This document shows, one piece after another, positions 55,209 to 63,759 of a DNA stretch of 64,000 bases (its first letter is position 1; every line of letters begins with the position of its first letter). This DNA comes from Thiorhodovibrio frisius (GTDB taxonomy: Bacteria; Pseudomonadota; Gammaproteobacteria; Chromatiales; Chromatiaceae), in NCBI RefSeq assembly GCF_033954835.1, contig NZ_CP121471.1, positions 4,706,501-4,770,500 on the forward strand, read 5' to 3'. The notes under the pieces are model-generated. The model had not been told where the DNA came from. It saw only the letters and a list, made by a program, of their open reading frames with translations, and did no database searches. The translations under genes and the position numbers were made by a program.

Positions 55209-56246
55209 TCAGGCAAACAAATCGAGCTTGCGCGCTAACCGAGACAGGGTACTGCTGGCAACTGCGCCTTCGGCTGCCAGCAGCGCCTCCTGCTCGCTGT
55301 CGGCATCGCCGCCTCCTTCGCCGTCGCCCGCAGCGACACCCTCCCCGGCCGCCTCGTCGCGGCTTTGTGGCGGCTGATCAGAAACGGACGCATCTCCCAG
55401 CGACAGGCCATCCTGGGCCAATGCCTCGCGCAATTTTGGCAGCGCGGCCTCTAGAACCTCGCGCACGGCGGGATTGGCGGAGACGAAATGCACATGGGCT
55501 TTATCGGCTTCCATGGTCACCCGCACTTCCATCGCGCCCAGGCTTGGCGGACTGAGCTTGATCTCGGCCATGCCATCGCGTGCTCGGGCGATGAGCGACA
55601 GACGATCCGCCAACTGCCGAGCGCCGTCGGGTGTGAGCAAGCGGGTGAGATCCAGGGTTTTGGCCCCTTCCGCTGCGGCATTTCCCTGCTCGGCACCACT
55701 GCGATTGCTGGTGGCAAGCGAGGCTTTAAGAAAGGCCAGCAGATCGGTTGCCGAGACATCACCGCCGGCCTGGCCAATGCGACTGGAAAGCGCCTCGATA
55801 TCCCCAAGCTCCGCGCCGGATTGCCCGGACCATTGCTGTAGCAGCGCCGCCAGGGCTGCCTGCACTTCGGGGCTTGGGCCTGATTCTGCATCGCCCTTCA
55901 GCAAAGCACCCAGGGACATCTCCGCATCCAGGGGCATCTCCGCATCCAGGGAAATGTCCGCCCCCGACGCCTCGGCGTCCAACAGCGGCAAAGTATCGCC
56001 ACCGGCGGCATCCACTTGCCCCTTCAGCAGCGCCTGGAGCTGAGCGAGCATGGCTTCGATGTCCATGCCCTCAAGCGTTTTGGGATCGACGCCAAGTTCG
56101 ACTAGGAGCCCGCCGAGTTGTTCTTCAAGCGCCCCGGTAAATTCGCCGTCTTCGCCAAGCTCGCCGGATGCCGGCGCGCCCTTTGCCCCGACTAGGGCGG
56201 ATGCGCCCGAGCGGCCTTCGACCGCCGCGTTCTGGGTTCCCATCAT
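55209..56246 (-). CDS. fliK: Flagellar hook-length control protein FliK
   Basis: 345 aa. FliK is secreted through the flagellar export gate and measures hook length before switching substrate class. The C-terminal Flg_hook domain is clear: LSPPSLGAMEVRVTMEADKAHVHFVSANPAVREVLEAALPKLREAL. The N-terminal 200 residues are Ala/Gly/Leu/Asp-rich and variable as usual, with a tandem repeat at 55915-55955 encoding SLDAEMPLDAEMSL. A candidate sigma-54 promoter lies 100 bp upstream. It closes the flagellar cluster. Confidence 0.9.
   Translation of the reverse strand: MMGTQNAAVEGRSGASALVGAKGAPASGELGEDGEFTGALEEQLGGLLVELGVDPKTLEGMDIEAMLAQLQALLKGQVDAAGGDTLPLLDAEASGADISLDAEMPLDAEMSLGALLKGDAESGPSPEVQAALAALLQQWSGQSGAELGDIEALSSRIGQAGGDVSATDLLAFLKASLATSNRSGAEQGNAAAEGAKTLDLTRLLTPDGARQLADRLSLIARARDGMAEIKLSPPSLGAMEVRVTMEADKAHVHFVSANPAVREVLEAALPKLREALAQDGLSLGDASVSDQPPQSRDEAAGEGVAAGDGEGGGDADSEQEALLAAEGAVASSTLSRLARKLDLFA
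55911..55955. repeat. Short tandem repeat in fliK
   Basis: Two 18-bp units CATCTCCGCATCCAGGGG/GCATCTCCGCATCCAGGG followed by a diverged third (AATGTCCGCC). In frame it encodes repeated LDAEM. Lies in the variable N-terminal region. Confidence 0.75.
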
Positions 56247-56346
56247 GATGTCATGCCTCTTTGCTCGAACCGATGTCCCCGGTTGATCTCATTGCCCCAT
56301 CCCTTGGTCAATACCGGCTTGATTGCAACCGGCGCACCGGAATAAG

Positions 56347-56362
56347 AGCAATTTTTATGCCG
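56347..56362 (-). promoter_or_regulatory. Candidate sigma-54 promoter for fliK
   Basis: Minus strand CGGCATAAAAATTGCT: the GG and GC dinucleotides are 10 nt apart as sigma-54 requires, TTGCT is perfect for -12 and CGGCAT close to the TGGCAC of -24. It lies between fliJ and fliK. Confidence 0.55.
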
Positions 56363-56386
56363 GAAAATAATCCTTTGTGCCAGACG

Positions 56387-56836
56387 TCAGCGCCTCTCAT
56401 CATTGTCCCCCGTCTGCACCTGCTCGAAGGCTTTGCGCGTGGCCCAGGCGTCCTGCTCCCCTTGCAGGCGTCGATTTTCCGTCACCTGCTCGACCTGGCG
56501 ACGACGCTCAATCAGCTTTTCAAGCGACATGCTGTCGCGGCGCTTGTCCATCCAAACCTCTCGGGCTTGTTCGGCCCGAGCTTCGGCGGCGGCGACGCGC
56601 AATTCTTGCTGTTCGATTGCCGTGCGCAGCTGCCCGCGCATCTCCGCGACTTGTTTCATGCCAATGACGCTATCGGGCACGCCGGTGTTCAGATAGGACG
56701 CCAGCAATTCCTCAAGTTGACCGCGCTGCCCATCCGCCCGGCGCAGTTCCTCGAGCCGCCCGGCGAGGCCAACGGCGGCCTGGTTTTCGATCATCTCGCG
56801 CACCTTAAGCAGGCGCTGAAAGCGTTTGACACTCAT
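56387..56836 (-). CDS. fliJ: Flagellar export chaperone FliJ
   Basis: 149 aa, a long two-helix coiled coil (FQRLLKVREMIENQAAVGLAGRLEELRRAD onward), matching FliJ in size and position. FliJ binds the FliI ATPase ring and couples it to the export gate FlhA. It starts 16 bp after the fliI stop. Sequence conservation in the family is low, so position weighs heavily in the call. Confidence 0.88.
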   Translation of the reverse strand: MSVKRFQRLLKVREMIENQAAVGLAGRLEELRRADGQRGQLEELLASYLNTGVPDSVIGMKQVAEMRGQLRTAIEQQELRVAAAEARAEQAREVWMDKRRDSMSLEKLIERRRQVEQVTENRRLQGEQDAWATRKAFEQVQTGDNDERR

Positions 56837-56852
56837 GGAAGCTGGCCCGGCA

Positions 56853-58247
56853 TCATGCGGCGGCCTTGGCCTCGGTCAGGCCAAAGAGTCCGAACAACTG
56901 CGCGCGCGCCTCGGTGAAGGTCACCCGCTCAGTGCGATTCTGGCGCACATAGTCCTCAAGCTTGTTGCGCATGGCCACCGCCTCGTCGAGCACTGGATCA
57001 GCGCCCTGACGGTAGGCGCCGACGGCGATCAGGTCGCGGTTCATCTCATAGGTTGAAGTGAGATTGCGGTAGTGATGCGCAGCTTGGCGATGCTGGTCGT
57101 CGATCAGGGAGTCCATGACGCGCGAAACTGAGGCGCCAACATCAATGGCCGGGTAGCGCCCACGCTCGGCGATGGCGCGCGAGAGCACCACATGGCCATC
57201 GAGGATGGCGCGCGCGGCATCGACGATGGGATCGTTCTGGTCATCACCCTCGGCAAGCACGGTGTAGAACGCTGTAATGGAACCGCCGCCCTTGTCGCCA
57301 TTGCCGGCGCGCTCCACCAGCTGCGGCAAGCGAGCAAAGACGGATGCGGAATAGCCCTTGGTGGCCGGCGGCTCGCCGATGGCCATGGCGATCTCGCGCG
57401 CGCCCTGGGCAAAGCGGGTTAAGGAATCGACCAGCAGCAGCACATTGAGCCCTCGGTCGCGAAAATACTCGGCAATGGCGGTGGCCACCCAGGCGCCGTG
57501 CTGGCGCAGCAGTGGCGGCTGGTCGGCTGGCACCGCCACTACCACGGTGCGCTTGCGCGATTCGACATCAAGGATGTCGTGAATGAATTCGTTCACCTCG
57601 CGGCCGCGTTCGCCGATCAGCCCGACCACGATCACATCGGCCTCGGTGTGGCGGGTCATCATGCCGAGCAGCACGCTCTTGCCCACGCCACTGCCGGCAA
57701 ACAGGCCCAGGCGCTGACCACGGCCGACTGACAGCAGGCCGTTGAGCGAGCGGATACCGACATCGAGCGGCGTGCGCACCGGGTCGCGTTTGAGCGGGTT
57801 GATTGGCCGGCCCTCAATGGAAATGTGGTCGGAGGCGCGGATACGTCCCAGGTCATCGAGCGGCTTGCCGTTGGCGTCGATGACGCGCCCAAGCAACTCG
57901 GGGCCGACGCCGATCAGCCGCGCCTGCTCCAATGGCTCGATGCGCGCGCCGGGCGCGACGCCCTCAAGCTTGCCCTCGGGCATCAAAAAGGTCTTTTCGC
58001 CATGAAAGCCGACCACCTCAGCCAGCAGTCGCTCGCCGCTAGCGGTGTGAATGGCTGCGCGCCCGCCAACCGGCAGGCGCACGCCCTCGGCCTCGAGTGT
58101 CATGCCGACCATGCGCGACAGGCGCCCCTCGGGCAGCGGGTCTGGCACCCGCGCGACCCGTTGTTGGGACTCGCGCAAGCGCTCGCGCAGGCCCTTGACC
58201 AGATCGCCGCTGTGCTGCTGGCGCAACTGCTGGATGCTTTCCGTCAT
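56853..58247 (-). CDS. fliI: Flagellum-specific export ATPase FliI
   Basis: 464 aa. F1-beta-like ATPase that powers unfolding and entry of flagellar export substrates. Walker A GLFAGSGVGKSVLLGMM, Walker B VLLLVDSLTRFAQ, the REVNEFIHDIL and PATKGYSASVFARLPQLVERAGN segments. ATG overlaps the fliH stop by 4 bp (ATGA). Standard length. Confidence 0.96.
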   Translation of the reverse strand: MTESIQQLRQQHSGDLVKGLRERLRESQQRVARVPDPLPEGRLSRMVGMTLEAEGVRLPVGGRAAIHTASGERLLAEVVGFHGEKTFLMPEGKLEGVAPGARIEPLEQARLIGVGPELLGRVIDANGKPLDDLGRIRASDHISIEGRPINPLKRDPVRTPLDVGIRSLNGLLSVGRGQRLGLFAGSGVGKSVLLGMMTRHTEADVIVVGLIGERGREVNEFIHDILDVESRKRTVVVAVPADQPPLLRQHGAWVATAIAEYFRDRGLNVLLLVDSLTRFAQGAREIAMAIGEPPATKGYSASVFARLPQLVERAGNGDKGGGSITAFYTVLAEGDDQNDPIVDAARAILDGHVVLSRAIAERGRYPAIDVGASVSRVMDSLIDDQHRQAAHHYRNLTSTYEMNRDLIAVGAYRQGADPVLDEAVAMRNKLEDYVRQNRTERVTFTEARAQLFGLFGLTEAKAAA

Positions 58248-59179
58248 GACGAGACTCCTTCGTTCAAGGGGTTGGCATCTGCGGCTGCCGGCTCGCCAGT
58301 TACCTGGCCAGTCGTGTGCGCGCCTGTGTGGCCAGCCTGCTGCTCAGCTGCCTCTTCTGTGTCGCCGCCCTGTGCGCCCCCACTCTGAGCTGCTGAAGGC
58401 AGGGATGCAGACGTCTGCGGGGCCTGGTCGATCTCGTCGATCTCCTCGGCTTGCTGGATTTCCTCAGCCTGCTCGATCGGCTGCGCTGGCGGGCGACTCA
58501 GCTCGCCCCAGATGGCATCGACCGCTTGCGCGATGCGCGTCTCGACGCTGGCGTCGATGCGACTCGGGCCGCTTTCAACCAAACAACCGCCGCGCGTTAC
58601 CTCGGCATCGGCCAACCAGCGAATGTTCTCGCCCTGATCTTCAGCATAGGCTTCCACCACCGCAAGGTCTTCGGGGTTCACACGTACCCGCACCTGAACG
58701 TGCCGCGCGGGCAATTTCCCCAATGCCTGATGCAACACGCCACGAACCAATTCAGCACGACTATCTAGCTCAGCCATGATCACGCGCTCGGCCAGCGTGG
58801 TGACCAGGGTCAGGAGTTCGGGCTCAAGGTCATCGGCTGCGGATTCCAGCGGGTCAGCCAGCTCGCGCGCGATGCTCTCGAGCGCTGCTACCGACGCCTT
58901 GAGTTCGCGGTCCGCGCGCGCCTGCGTTTCCTGCTCGGCTTCGCGTTGGCCGCGCTCGCTGCCTTCCCGGTAGCCCTGGTCGAATCCGGCGGCATGGCCC
59001 GCCTCGCGCGCGGCCTCCTCGATGGCGGCCACCTCGGCTGCCGTCGGCAGATGATGCTCGACCTCCGGTTCTCGCTGCGGCAACTCACCAAAGTAAGGCG
59101 GCTCCCAGGTTTCGACCTCAAAGCCTTCCGCCTGTTCAGCCCACATGACCTCATCGACAAAGGCGGCTTGGGCTGTCAC
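58244..59179 (-). CDS. fliH: Flagellar assembly protein FliH, with C-terminal extension
   Basis: 311 aa. FliH inhibits and recruits FliI to the C-ring. The core (about residues 50-230) has the helical region AAREAGHAAGFDQGYREGSERGQ with GxxxG-like repeats, and the conserved C-terminal domain LVTTLAERVIMAELDSRAELVRGVLHQAL to SRIDASVETRIAQAVDAIW. After the core come about 80 residues of Gln/Glu/Ala/Gly-rich low complexity, absent from E. coli FliH (235 aa). The start is GTG 59179, overlapping the fliG stop (GTGA). Confidence 0.92.
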   Translation of the reverse strand: MTAQAAFVDEVMWAEQAEGFEVETWEPPYFGELPQREPEVEHHLPTAAEVAAIEEAAREAGHAAGFDQGYREGSERGQREAEQETQARADRELKASVAALESIARELADPLESAADDLEPELLTLVTTLAERVIMAELDSRAELVRGVLHQALGKLPARHVQVRVRVNPEDLAVVEAYAEDQGENIRWLADAEVTRGGCLVESGPSRIDASVETRIAQAVDAIWGELSRPPAQPIEQAEEIQQAEEIDEIDQAPQTSASLPSAAQSGGAQGGDTEEAAEQQAGHTGAHTTGQVTGEPAAADANPLNEGVSS

Positions 59180-60183
59180 ACCATGGCCTCCCCGCCTTTA
59201 CCACCAAGCGCGATCTCGCCAGACTCGGACAAGCGCCGCGCGGTGGCGAGGATTTCTTTCTGCGCCGACTCGACATCGCTCAAACGCACCGGTCCCTTGG
59301 CCTCGAGGTCTTCGCGCAGCATCTCGCCGGCACGCTTGGACATGTTCTTGAAAATCTTGTCCCTGAGTTCCTCGTCCGCGCCCTTGAGCGCGATCACCAG
59401 ATTATCAGTGGACACCTCGCGCAGCAGCGTCTGAATACCTCGGTCGTCGACATCAATCAGGTTGGCGAAGACGAACATCAGCTCCTGGATGCGCTCGGCC
59501 AGATCCTCGTCGACCTGGGACACGCCCTCCATGACCACAGCTTCTTTGGAGCCGTCCATAAAGTTGAGAATGTTGGCGGCCGCCTGCTCGCCACCGATCA
59601 GCGACGACTGCGCACTGCTCTTGCCGGCGAGCTGAGTTTCGAGAATTTCGTCCAATTCCTGCAGCGCCTGGGGCTGCACGCCATCAAGGGTGGCGATGCG
59701 CAGGATGATGTCCGACTGCATGCGATCAGGCAGGAACAGCAGCGTCTCGGCAGCCTGGTCGGGATCGAGATGGGACATGACAATGGCCACGATCTGCGGG
59801 TGCTCATTGCGGATCATATCGGCAATGGAGCGCGCGTCCAGCCACTTGAGCGCCTCGATGCCCTTGGAGTTACGCCCCAGCAAAATGCGGTCGATGATGC
59901 CACCGGCCTTATCCCCGAGTGCATTGGTGAGCACCGAGCGCACATATTCATCCGAGCCGATGCCCAGCGATGTCTGGTCCTGCACGGCATCAGAGAATTG
60001 CTGAATCACATAGTCAACCTGACCGCGCGACACCCGCTCGAGCGAGGCCATGGCGGTGCCAACCTTCTGCACCTCCTTCGGGCCCATGTGCTTCATCACC
60101 GAGGAGGCAGCGCGCTCGCCAAGACTCATCAGAAACACGGCCGCCTGCTCGGGCCCTGTCATTTTGGAAGGATCAGCCGCCAT
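59176..60183 (-). CDS. fliG: Flagellar motor switch protein FliG
   Basis: 335 aa. C-ring protein that interacts with MotA to produce torque. KMTGPEQAAVFLMSLGE at the N-terminus (binds FliF), the EHPQIVAIVMSHLDPDQAAETL middle domain, and the C-terminal torque helix region (DDRGIQTLLREVSTDNLVIALKGADEELRDKIFKNMSKRA) with the charged residues conserved. ATG 60183 (MAADPSKMTG) has AGGTG 7 nt upstream; a GTG three codons earlier is possible. It overlaps the fliF 3' end by about 11 bp. Confidence 0.96.
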   Translation of the reverse strand: MAADPSKMTGPEQAAVFLMSLGERAASSVMKHMGPKEVQKVGTAMASLERVSRGQVDYVIQQFSDAVQDQTSLGIGSDEYVRSVLTNALGDKAGGIIDRILLGRNSKGIEALKWLDARSIADMIRNEHPQIVAIVMSHLDPDQAAETLLFLPDRMQSDIILRIATLDGVQPQALQELDEILETQLAGKSSAQSSLIGGEQAAANILNFMDGSKEAVVMEGVSQVDEDLAERIQELMFVFANLIDVDDRGIQTLLREVSTDNLVIALKGADEELRDKIFKNMSKRAGEMLREDLEAKGPVRLSDVESAQKEILATARRLSESGEIALGGKGGEAMV

Positions 60184-61834
60184 CGTTAACACCTAACCAA
60201 GCTTTCATCACTTGCGCAACCCGTTTGGGATCTTCTTCGACCATTTCCCGCACCGCATCAAGATCAAGCTGCTGCTGATCGGGACCCTTGGGGCCGGTGA
60301 GCGCGGCGACGGCCGAACTCTGCTGGCTCAGGGACACATGATCCTCGCCCTCGCCGTCCTCGTCTTCGTCTTCGTCATCGCCGTCCGCGACCATATCCTT
60401 GCCGGGTCCGCCAAGCAACTGCTTGACACCTGGGCGCACAACAGTGAGCAACACCAGGATCGCCAGCAAGACACCAGCACCGAGCTTGGCCAGATCGGCG
60501 AACCAGGGTTGGGTCCAGACTTGCGCCGGCTCCATCTCCTGCTCGGTGGTGAAGGCCGCCGAGATGACATTAATGCTGTCGCCACGCGCCTCGTTGAAAC
60601 CCACCGCCTCGCGCACCAGGGCGCGAATGCTCTCGAGTTCTTCGGCGGGCCGCGGAATGCGCGTGACCTCGCCTTCCTCGCTGGTCTGCTCAATATAGTC
60701 CACCACCACGGCGGTGGACATGCGCTTGATCGCCCCTGGCATCTCACGCACATGCGCGATGGTGCGATCAACCTCGTAGTTGCGAATGCTATCAAGACTG
60801 CGGCTCTTCGGCGCTTCCGTCTCGGCACCGGCGGCGGCCGCATCCGCGCCAAGCTGGCCGCCTGCGGGCGGCTGGTTGGTCAGGGCACCGGGCACGCCCA
60901 TGGGGCCCAGGTCACTGCCGACACGCTCTTGTTCGCTGACCTGCTCGGAGCGCAACGCGGTGCGGTCGGGGTCGAACAACTCTTCGGTACGCTCGACGCG
61001 CGAGAAATCGAGATCTGCGGCCACCTGCACGCGCATGCCCTCAGGTCCAAGAATGGGCAGCAGCAGGGAGCGCACGCGTTGGGCGTAGGTATCTTCGAGC
61101 TTGCGGGTATAGTCTAGCTGATCGGCGTTGGCATAGAGCCCCATCTCGTCATCATTGTTAGTCAGCAGACGACCAGTCTGGTCGACCACAGTGACAGCAT
61201 CAGGCTCTAGGGCCGGCACGCTGGAAGAGACCAGATGCACAATGGCTGCCACCTGGGCGTCGCTGAGCCCGCGACCGCTGCGCAGATGCACCACAACCGA
61301 TGCAGTCGGCGGCTTGCGCTCGCGAATGAAGACAGAGCGCTCTGGTTGCGCAAGATGCACGCGCGCGAGCTCGACCGGGTCGAGCGCTGCAATGGAGCGT
61401 CCCAGCTCGCCTTCGAGCGCGCGCTGGTGACGGGCTGATTCCATCAGACGGCTGGCACCGAAGCCAGAATCTTCTTGTAGAAGCTCGAAGCCGATATCGG
61501 CGGATTTCGGCAGTCCCTGGCCAGCCAGCAGCAGCCGGGTCTCGGCGATGCGCTTTTCGGGTATTTCAATCTGCCCGCTCTGGCCCATGCGGTTGCTGAC
61601 TTTGTAGGGCACGCCCATCTGGCCGAGTGCCTCCATCACTTGGGCAGCCTCGGCATTGTCCATGCGCCCGTCGAACAGGGGCACATAGGTAGGGCGCAGG
61701 GCCCAGAACAGCACGCCAGCGACAACCACCATGCCGCCAGCCACCACCCCCAGCAGCGCCAGTTGGCGCCCTGCGGACAAGGCGGTAAAGTTTCTTAAGC
61801 CGGTCGAAAGGCGTTCCGTCAGTGCCGCGGCCAT
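60173..61834 (-). CDS. fliF: Flagellar MS-ring protein FliF
   Basis: 553 aa. It forms the inner-membrane MS ring. Two transmembrane helices (about 26-46 and 445-465), periplasmic ring-building motifs with YVPLFDGRMDNAEAAQVMEAL and FGASRLMESARHQRALEGELGRSI, and a cytoplasmic C-terminus that docks into FliG (EEDPKRVAQVMKAWL). An acidic run (DGDDEDEDEDGEGED) lies in the C-terminal tail. It is 30 bp downstream of fliE. Confidence 0.96.
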   Translation of the reverse strand: MAAALTERLSTGLRNFTALSAGRQLALLGVVAGGMVVVAGVLFWALRPTYVPLFDGRMDNAEAAQVMEALGQMGVPYKVSNRMGQSGQIEIPEKRIAETRLLLAGQGLPKSADIGFELLQEDSGFGASRLMESARHQRALEGELGRSIAALDPVELARVHLAQPERSVFIRERKPPTASVVVHLRSGRGLSDAQVAAIVHLVSSSVPALEPDAVTVVDQTGRLLTNNDDEMGLYANADQLDYTRKLEDTYAQRVRSLLLPILGPEGMRVQVAADLDFSRVERTEELFDPDRTALRSEQVSEQERVGSDLGPMGVPGALTNQPPAGGQLGADAAAAGAETEAPKSRSLDSIRNYEVDRTIAHVREMPGAIKRMSTAVVVDYIEQTSEEGEVTRIPRPAEELESIRALVREAVGFNEARGDSINVISAAFTTEQEMEPAQVWTQPWFADLAKLGAGVLLAILVLLTVVRPGVKQLLGGPGKDMVADGDDEDEDEDGEGEDHVSLSQQSSAVAALTGPKGPDQQQLDLDAVREMVEEDPKRVAQVMKAWLGVNDGG

Positions 61835-61864
61835 GGGTTATTTCTCCGTTGCGTCCGTCAGCCA

Positions 61865-62212
61865 TCAGACCGACATGCGCATCACTTCCTGATAGGCCGT
61901 TAGCAGCCGATTGCGGACCTGATTGGTCGCCTCGAACGCCAGGCTGGACTTGCTCATGGCCACCATCACCTGCGGCAGGCTGACATTGGCGTCACCCAGC
62001 TCGAAGCGGGTCTGGAGGTCTTTCGACTCCTGCTGTAGCCCATTAACCGCGCGCAGGGAGTCGGTCAGGGTTTCGGCAAAGTTCAGCTCACCGGGGCGCT
62101 GCTGGCCTTCTGGCGACTGAATGGGACCAGTGGACTCAATTCCCTCGAGTTTGCTCGTCTGCGCCAGCGCGCGCATCTGCTGCAGAACACTTTGAATTTG
62201 CATGTCGCTCAT
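61865..62212 (-). CDS. fliE: Flagellar hook-basal body protein FliE
   Basis: 115 aa. Links the MS ring to the rod and is the first exported axial component. The conserved C-terminus LPQVMVAMSKSSLAFEATNQVRNRLLTAYQEVMRMSV is typical; the central part holds FAETLTDSLRAVN. It is the first gene of fliEFGHIJ and has a near-consensus sigma-54 site 92 bp upstream. Confidence 0.95.
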   Translation of the reverse strand: MSDMQIQSVLQQMRALAQTSKLEGIESTGPIQSPEGQQRPGELNFAETLTDSLRAVNGLQQESKDLQTRFELGDANVSLPQVMVAMSKSSLAFEATNQVRNRLLTAYQEVMRMSV

Positions 62213-62303
62213 GGCACATCTCCGGCGTGATGGGTACCGGCCCTAGCCTGGCTTTGGACTCCCCCGCGCAGCGGGCGGCACCCTATCTGAATAACCGGAG
62301 ATA

Positions 62304-62319
62304 TGCAAAGACAATGCCA
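62304..62319 (-). promoter_or_regulatory. Sigma-54 promoter of fliE operon
   Basis: Minus strand TGGCATTGTCTTTGCA: GG and GC exactly 10 nt apart, -24 TGGCAT and -12 TTGCA nearly consensus. It lies between the activator gene stop and fliE, the position used in Pseudomonas and Vibrio polar flagellar clusters. Confidence 0.78.
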
Positions 62320-62338
62320 TCTTCCTGACAGGCAGGTC

Positions 62339-63682
62339 TCAAGGTGCTGGAATCGCAACGCCCTCATCGCGCAGACGCGCCAGCTTGTATCTGAGCGTCC
62401 GCGGGCTGATCCCGAGCCGAGTCGCAGTCTGCTTGCGATCACCACCTGCGGCGGCAAGAGTGTCAAGAATCACGCGAATTTCTTGTTGCTGGAGCTGGGA
62501 GCCCAAATGAAGTGACGGATTTTCGACGACTGTCGGTCTTTGCGCCTGATCGCCATCGGCAAAAAGCCAGTCAGCATCAAACATTACATCCGCCGCGTCC
62601 AGCTCGCCGCCCTGGGCCAGCACGCAGCTGCGCTCCATCAGGTTGCGCAACTCGCGCACATTGCCCGGCCAGTCATGAGCCTGCAAGCGCTCCACTGCGT
62701 CGGCTGTCAGGCCGGTGATGCGTCCGCAGGAAAGCTCCTGTGCGAAGGACTGAGCCAGGGGTAACAGATCCTCGGCGCGCTCGCGCAACGGTGGCAGATG
62801 CAGCGGAAAAACATTGAGTCGGTAGAAAAGATCCTCGCGCAGCAGACCCTCGGCCAGCGCGCTTTGCGGGCAACGATTAGAGGTGGCCAGCACCCGCACA
62901 TCCACCGACTTGGGTCGGCGCGCGCCCAAGGGCTCCACCTCGCGCTCTTGCAGCACCCGCAGCAGCTTGGCCTGAAGAGGCAGCGGCATTTCGGTAATTT
63001 CATCCAGCAGCAGGGTGCCGCCATCGGCTGCGCGGAATTTGCCCGGACGCGCCTCGCTGGCACCGGTGAAGGCGCCACGCTCATGGCCAAACAAGACTGC
63101 CTCTAGCATGTTCTCGGGCACGGCGGCGCAGTTGATGGCTTCAAAGGGTCTTGCGCGACGCGGCGAACGGCGATGAATCTCGCGCGCCAGCACCTCTTTG
63201 CCCACCCCGGACTCGCCAGTCAGAAAGACCGTTGCGGTGGAGCCAGCGATGCGCTCAATCAGCTGAAGCAGCCGCTGCATGGCCGGGCTCTCGGCAATAA
63301 GCGGCGGGTTTGCCTGACCCTCGGGCGCGGGTACGGATTTGACCAACGCGCGCAGCCATTGCGCCAGGGCCTGTGCCTGCGCGGGCAGTGCAAAATGCTG
63401 GGCAGCACCGGCCCTGAGCGCTGCCAGCAGCGCATCCTGACTGGCATCCAGCGACAGGCTCGCGGTGCGCTCGGGCACCATGGCGGCGGCGCCGTCGGCA
63501 GCCAGAGCGCGCACCGGATCGGCCAGCAGCCAGATGCGTGGGCGCAACCGCTCGCTTTCAGCGGCAATGCGCTCGCGCGTGCAGGTTTCGAGATGAGTCT
63601 TGGGGACCGCAGCCAGCACCGACACCAGTTGATGTCTTACCGCCGGCGACGGATCAACCAAAAGAAGCGTGGCTCTGCTCAT
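62339..63682 (-). CDS. Sigma-54-dependent flagellar activator (FleR/FlrC-like) with degenerate receiver
   Basis: 447 aa. N-terminal receiver-like domain (1-115), AAA+ domain (about 128-365) with Walker A GESGVGKE and the sigma-54-contacting GAFTGA, and a C-terminal Fis-type helix-turn-helix (RKQTATRLGISPRTLRYKLARL). The receiver is poor: LLLVDPSPAVR keeps one early Asp, but the phosphorylation-site region reads RIWLLADPVRALA without the usual D-x-x-M-P, and the conserved Lys is replaced (HFALPAQ). So activity may not depend on phosphorylation. It sits directly upstream of fliE. ATG 63682 with AAGGA 6 nt upstream. Confidence 0.87.
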   Translation of the reverse strand: MSRATLLLVDPSPAVRHQLVSVLAAVPKTHLETCTRERIAAESERLRPRIWLLADPVRALAADGAAAMVPERTASLSLDASQDALLAALRAGAAQHFALPAQAQALAQWLRALVKSVPAPEGQANPPLIAESPAMQRLLQLIERIAGSTATVFLTGESGVGKEVLAREIHRRSPRRARPFEAINCAAVPENMLEAVLFGHERGAFTGASEARPGKFRAADGGTLLLDEITEMPLPLQAKLLRVLQEREVEPLGARRPKSVDVRVLATSNRCPQSALAEGLLREDLFYRLNVFPLHLPPLRERAEDLLPLAQSFAQELSCGRITGLTADAVERLQAHDWPGNVRELRNLMERSCVLAQGGELDAADVMFDADWLFADGDQAQRPTVVENPSLHLGSQLQQQEIRVILDTLAAAGGDRKQTATRLGISPRTLRYKLARLRDEGVAIPAP

Positions 63683-63718
63683 TGGAGTCCTTTTGCTAAC
63701 AAGTTCGCAAAGGAGCCA

Positions 63719-63734
63719 AGCAAATTCAGGGCCA
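63719..63734 (-). promoter_or_regulatory. Sigma-54 promoter of the FleR/FlrC-like gene
   Basis: Minus strand TGGCCCTGAATTTGCT, GG and GC 10 nt apart, -12 TTGCT perfect, -24 TGGCCC close. It lies in the 77 bp between the FleQ-like fragment and the activator gene, with a predicted short leader of about 25 nt. Confidence 0.68.
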
Positions 63735-63759
63735 GCCCTTTCAAGCCACTGTGAAACGC

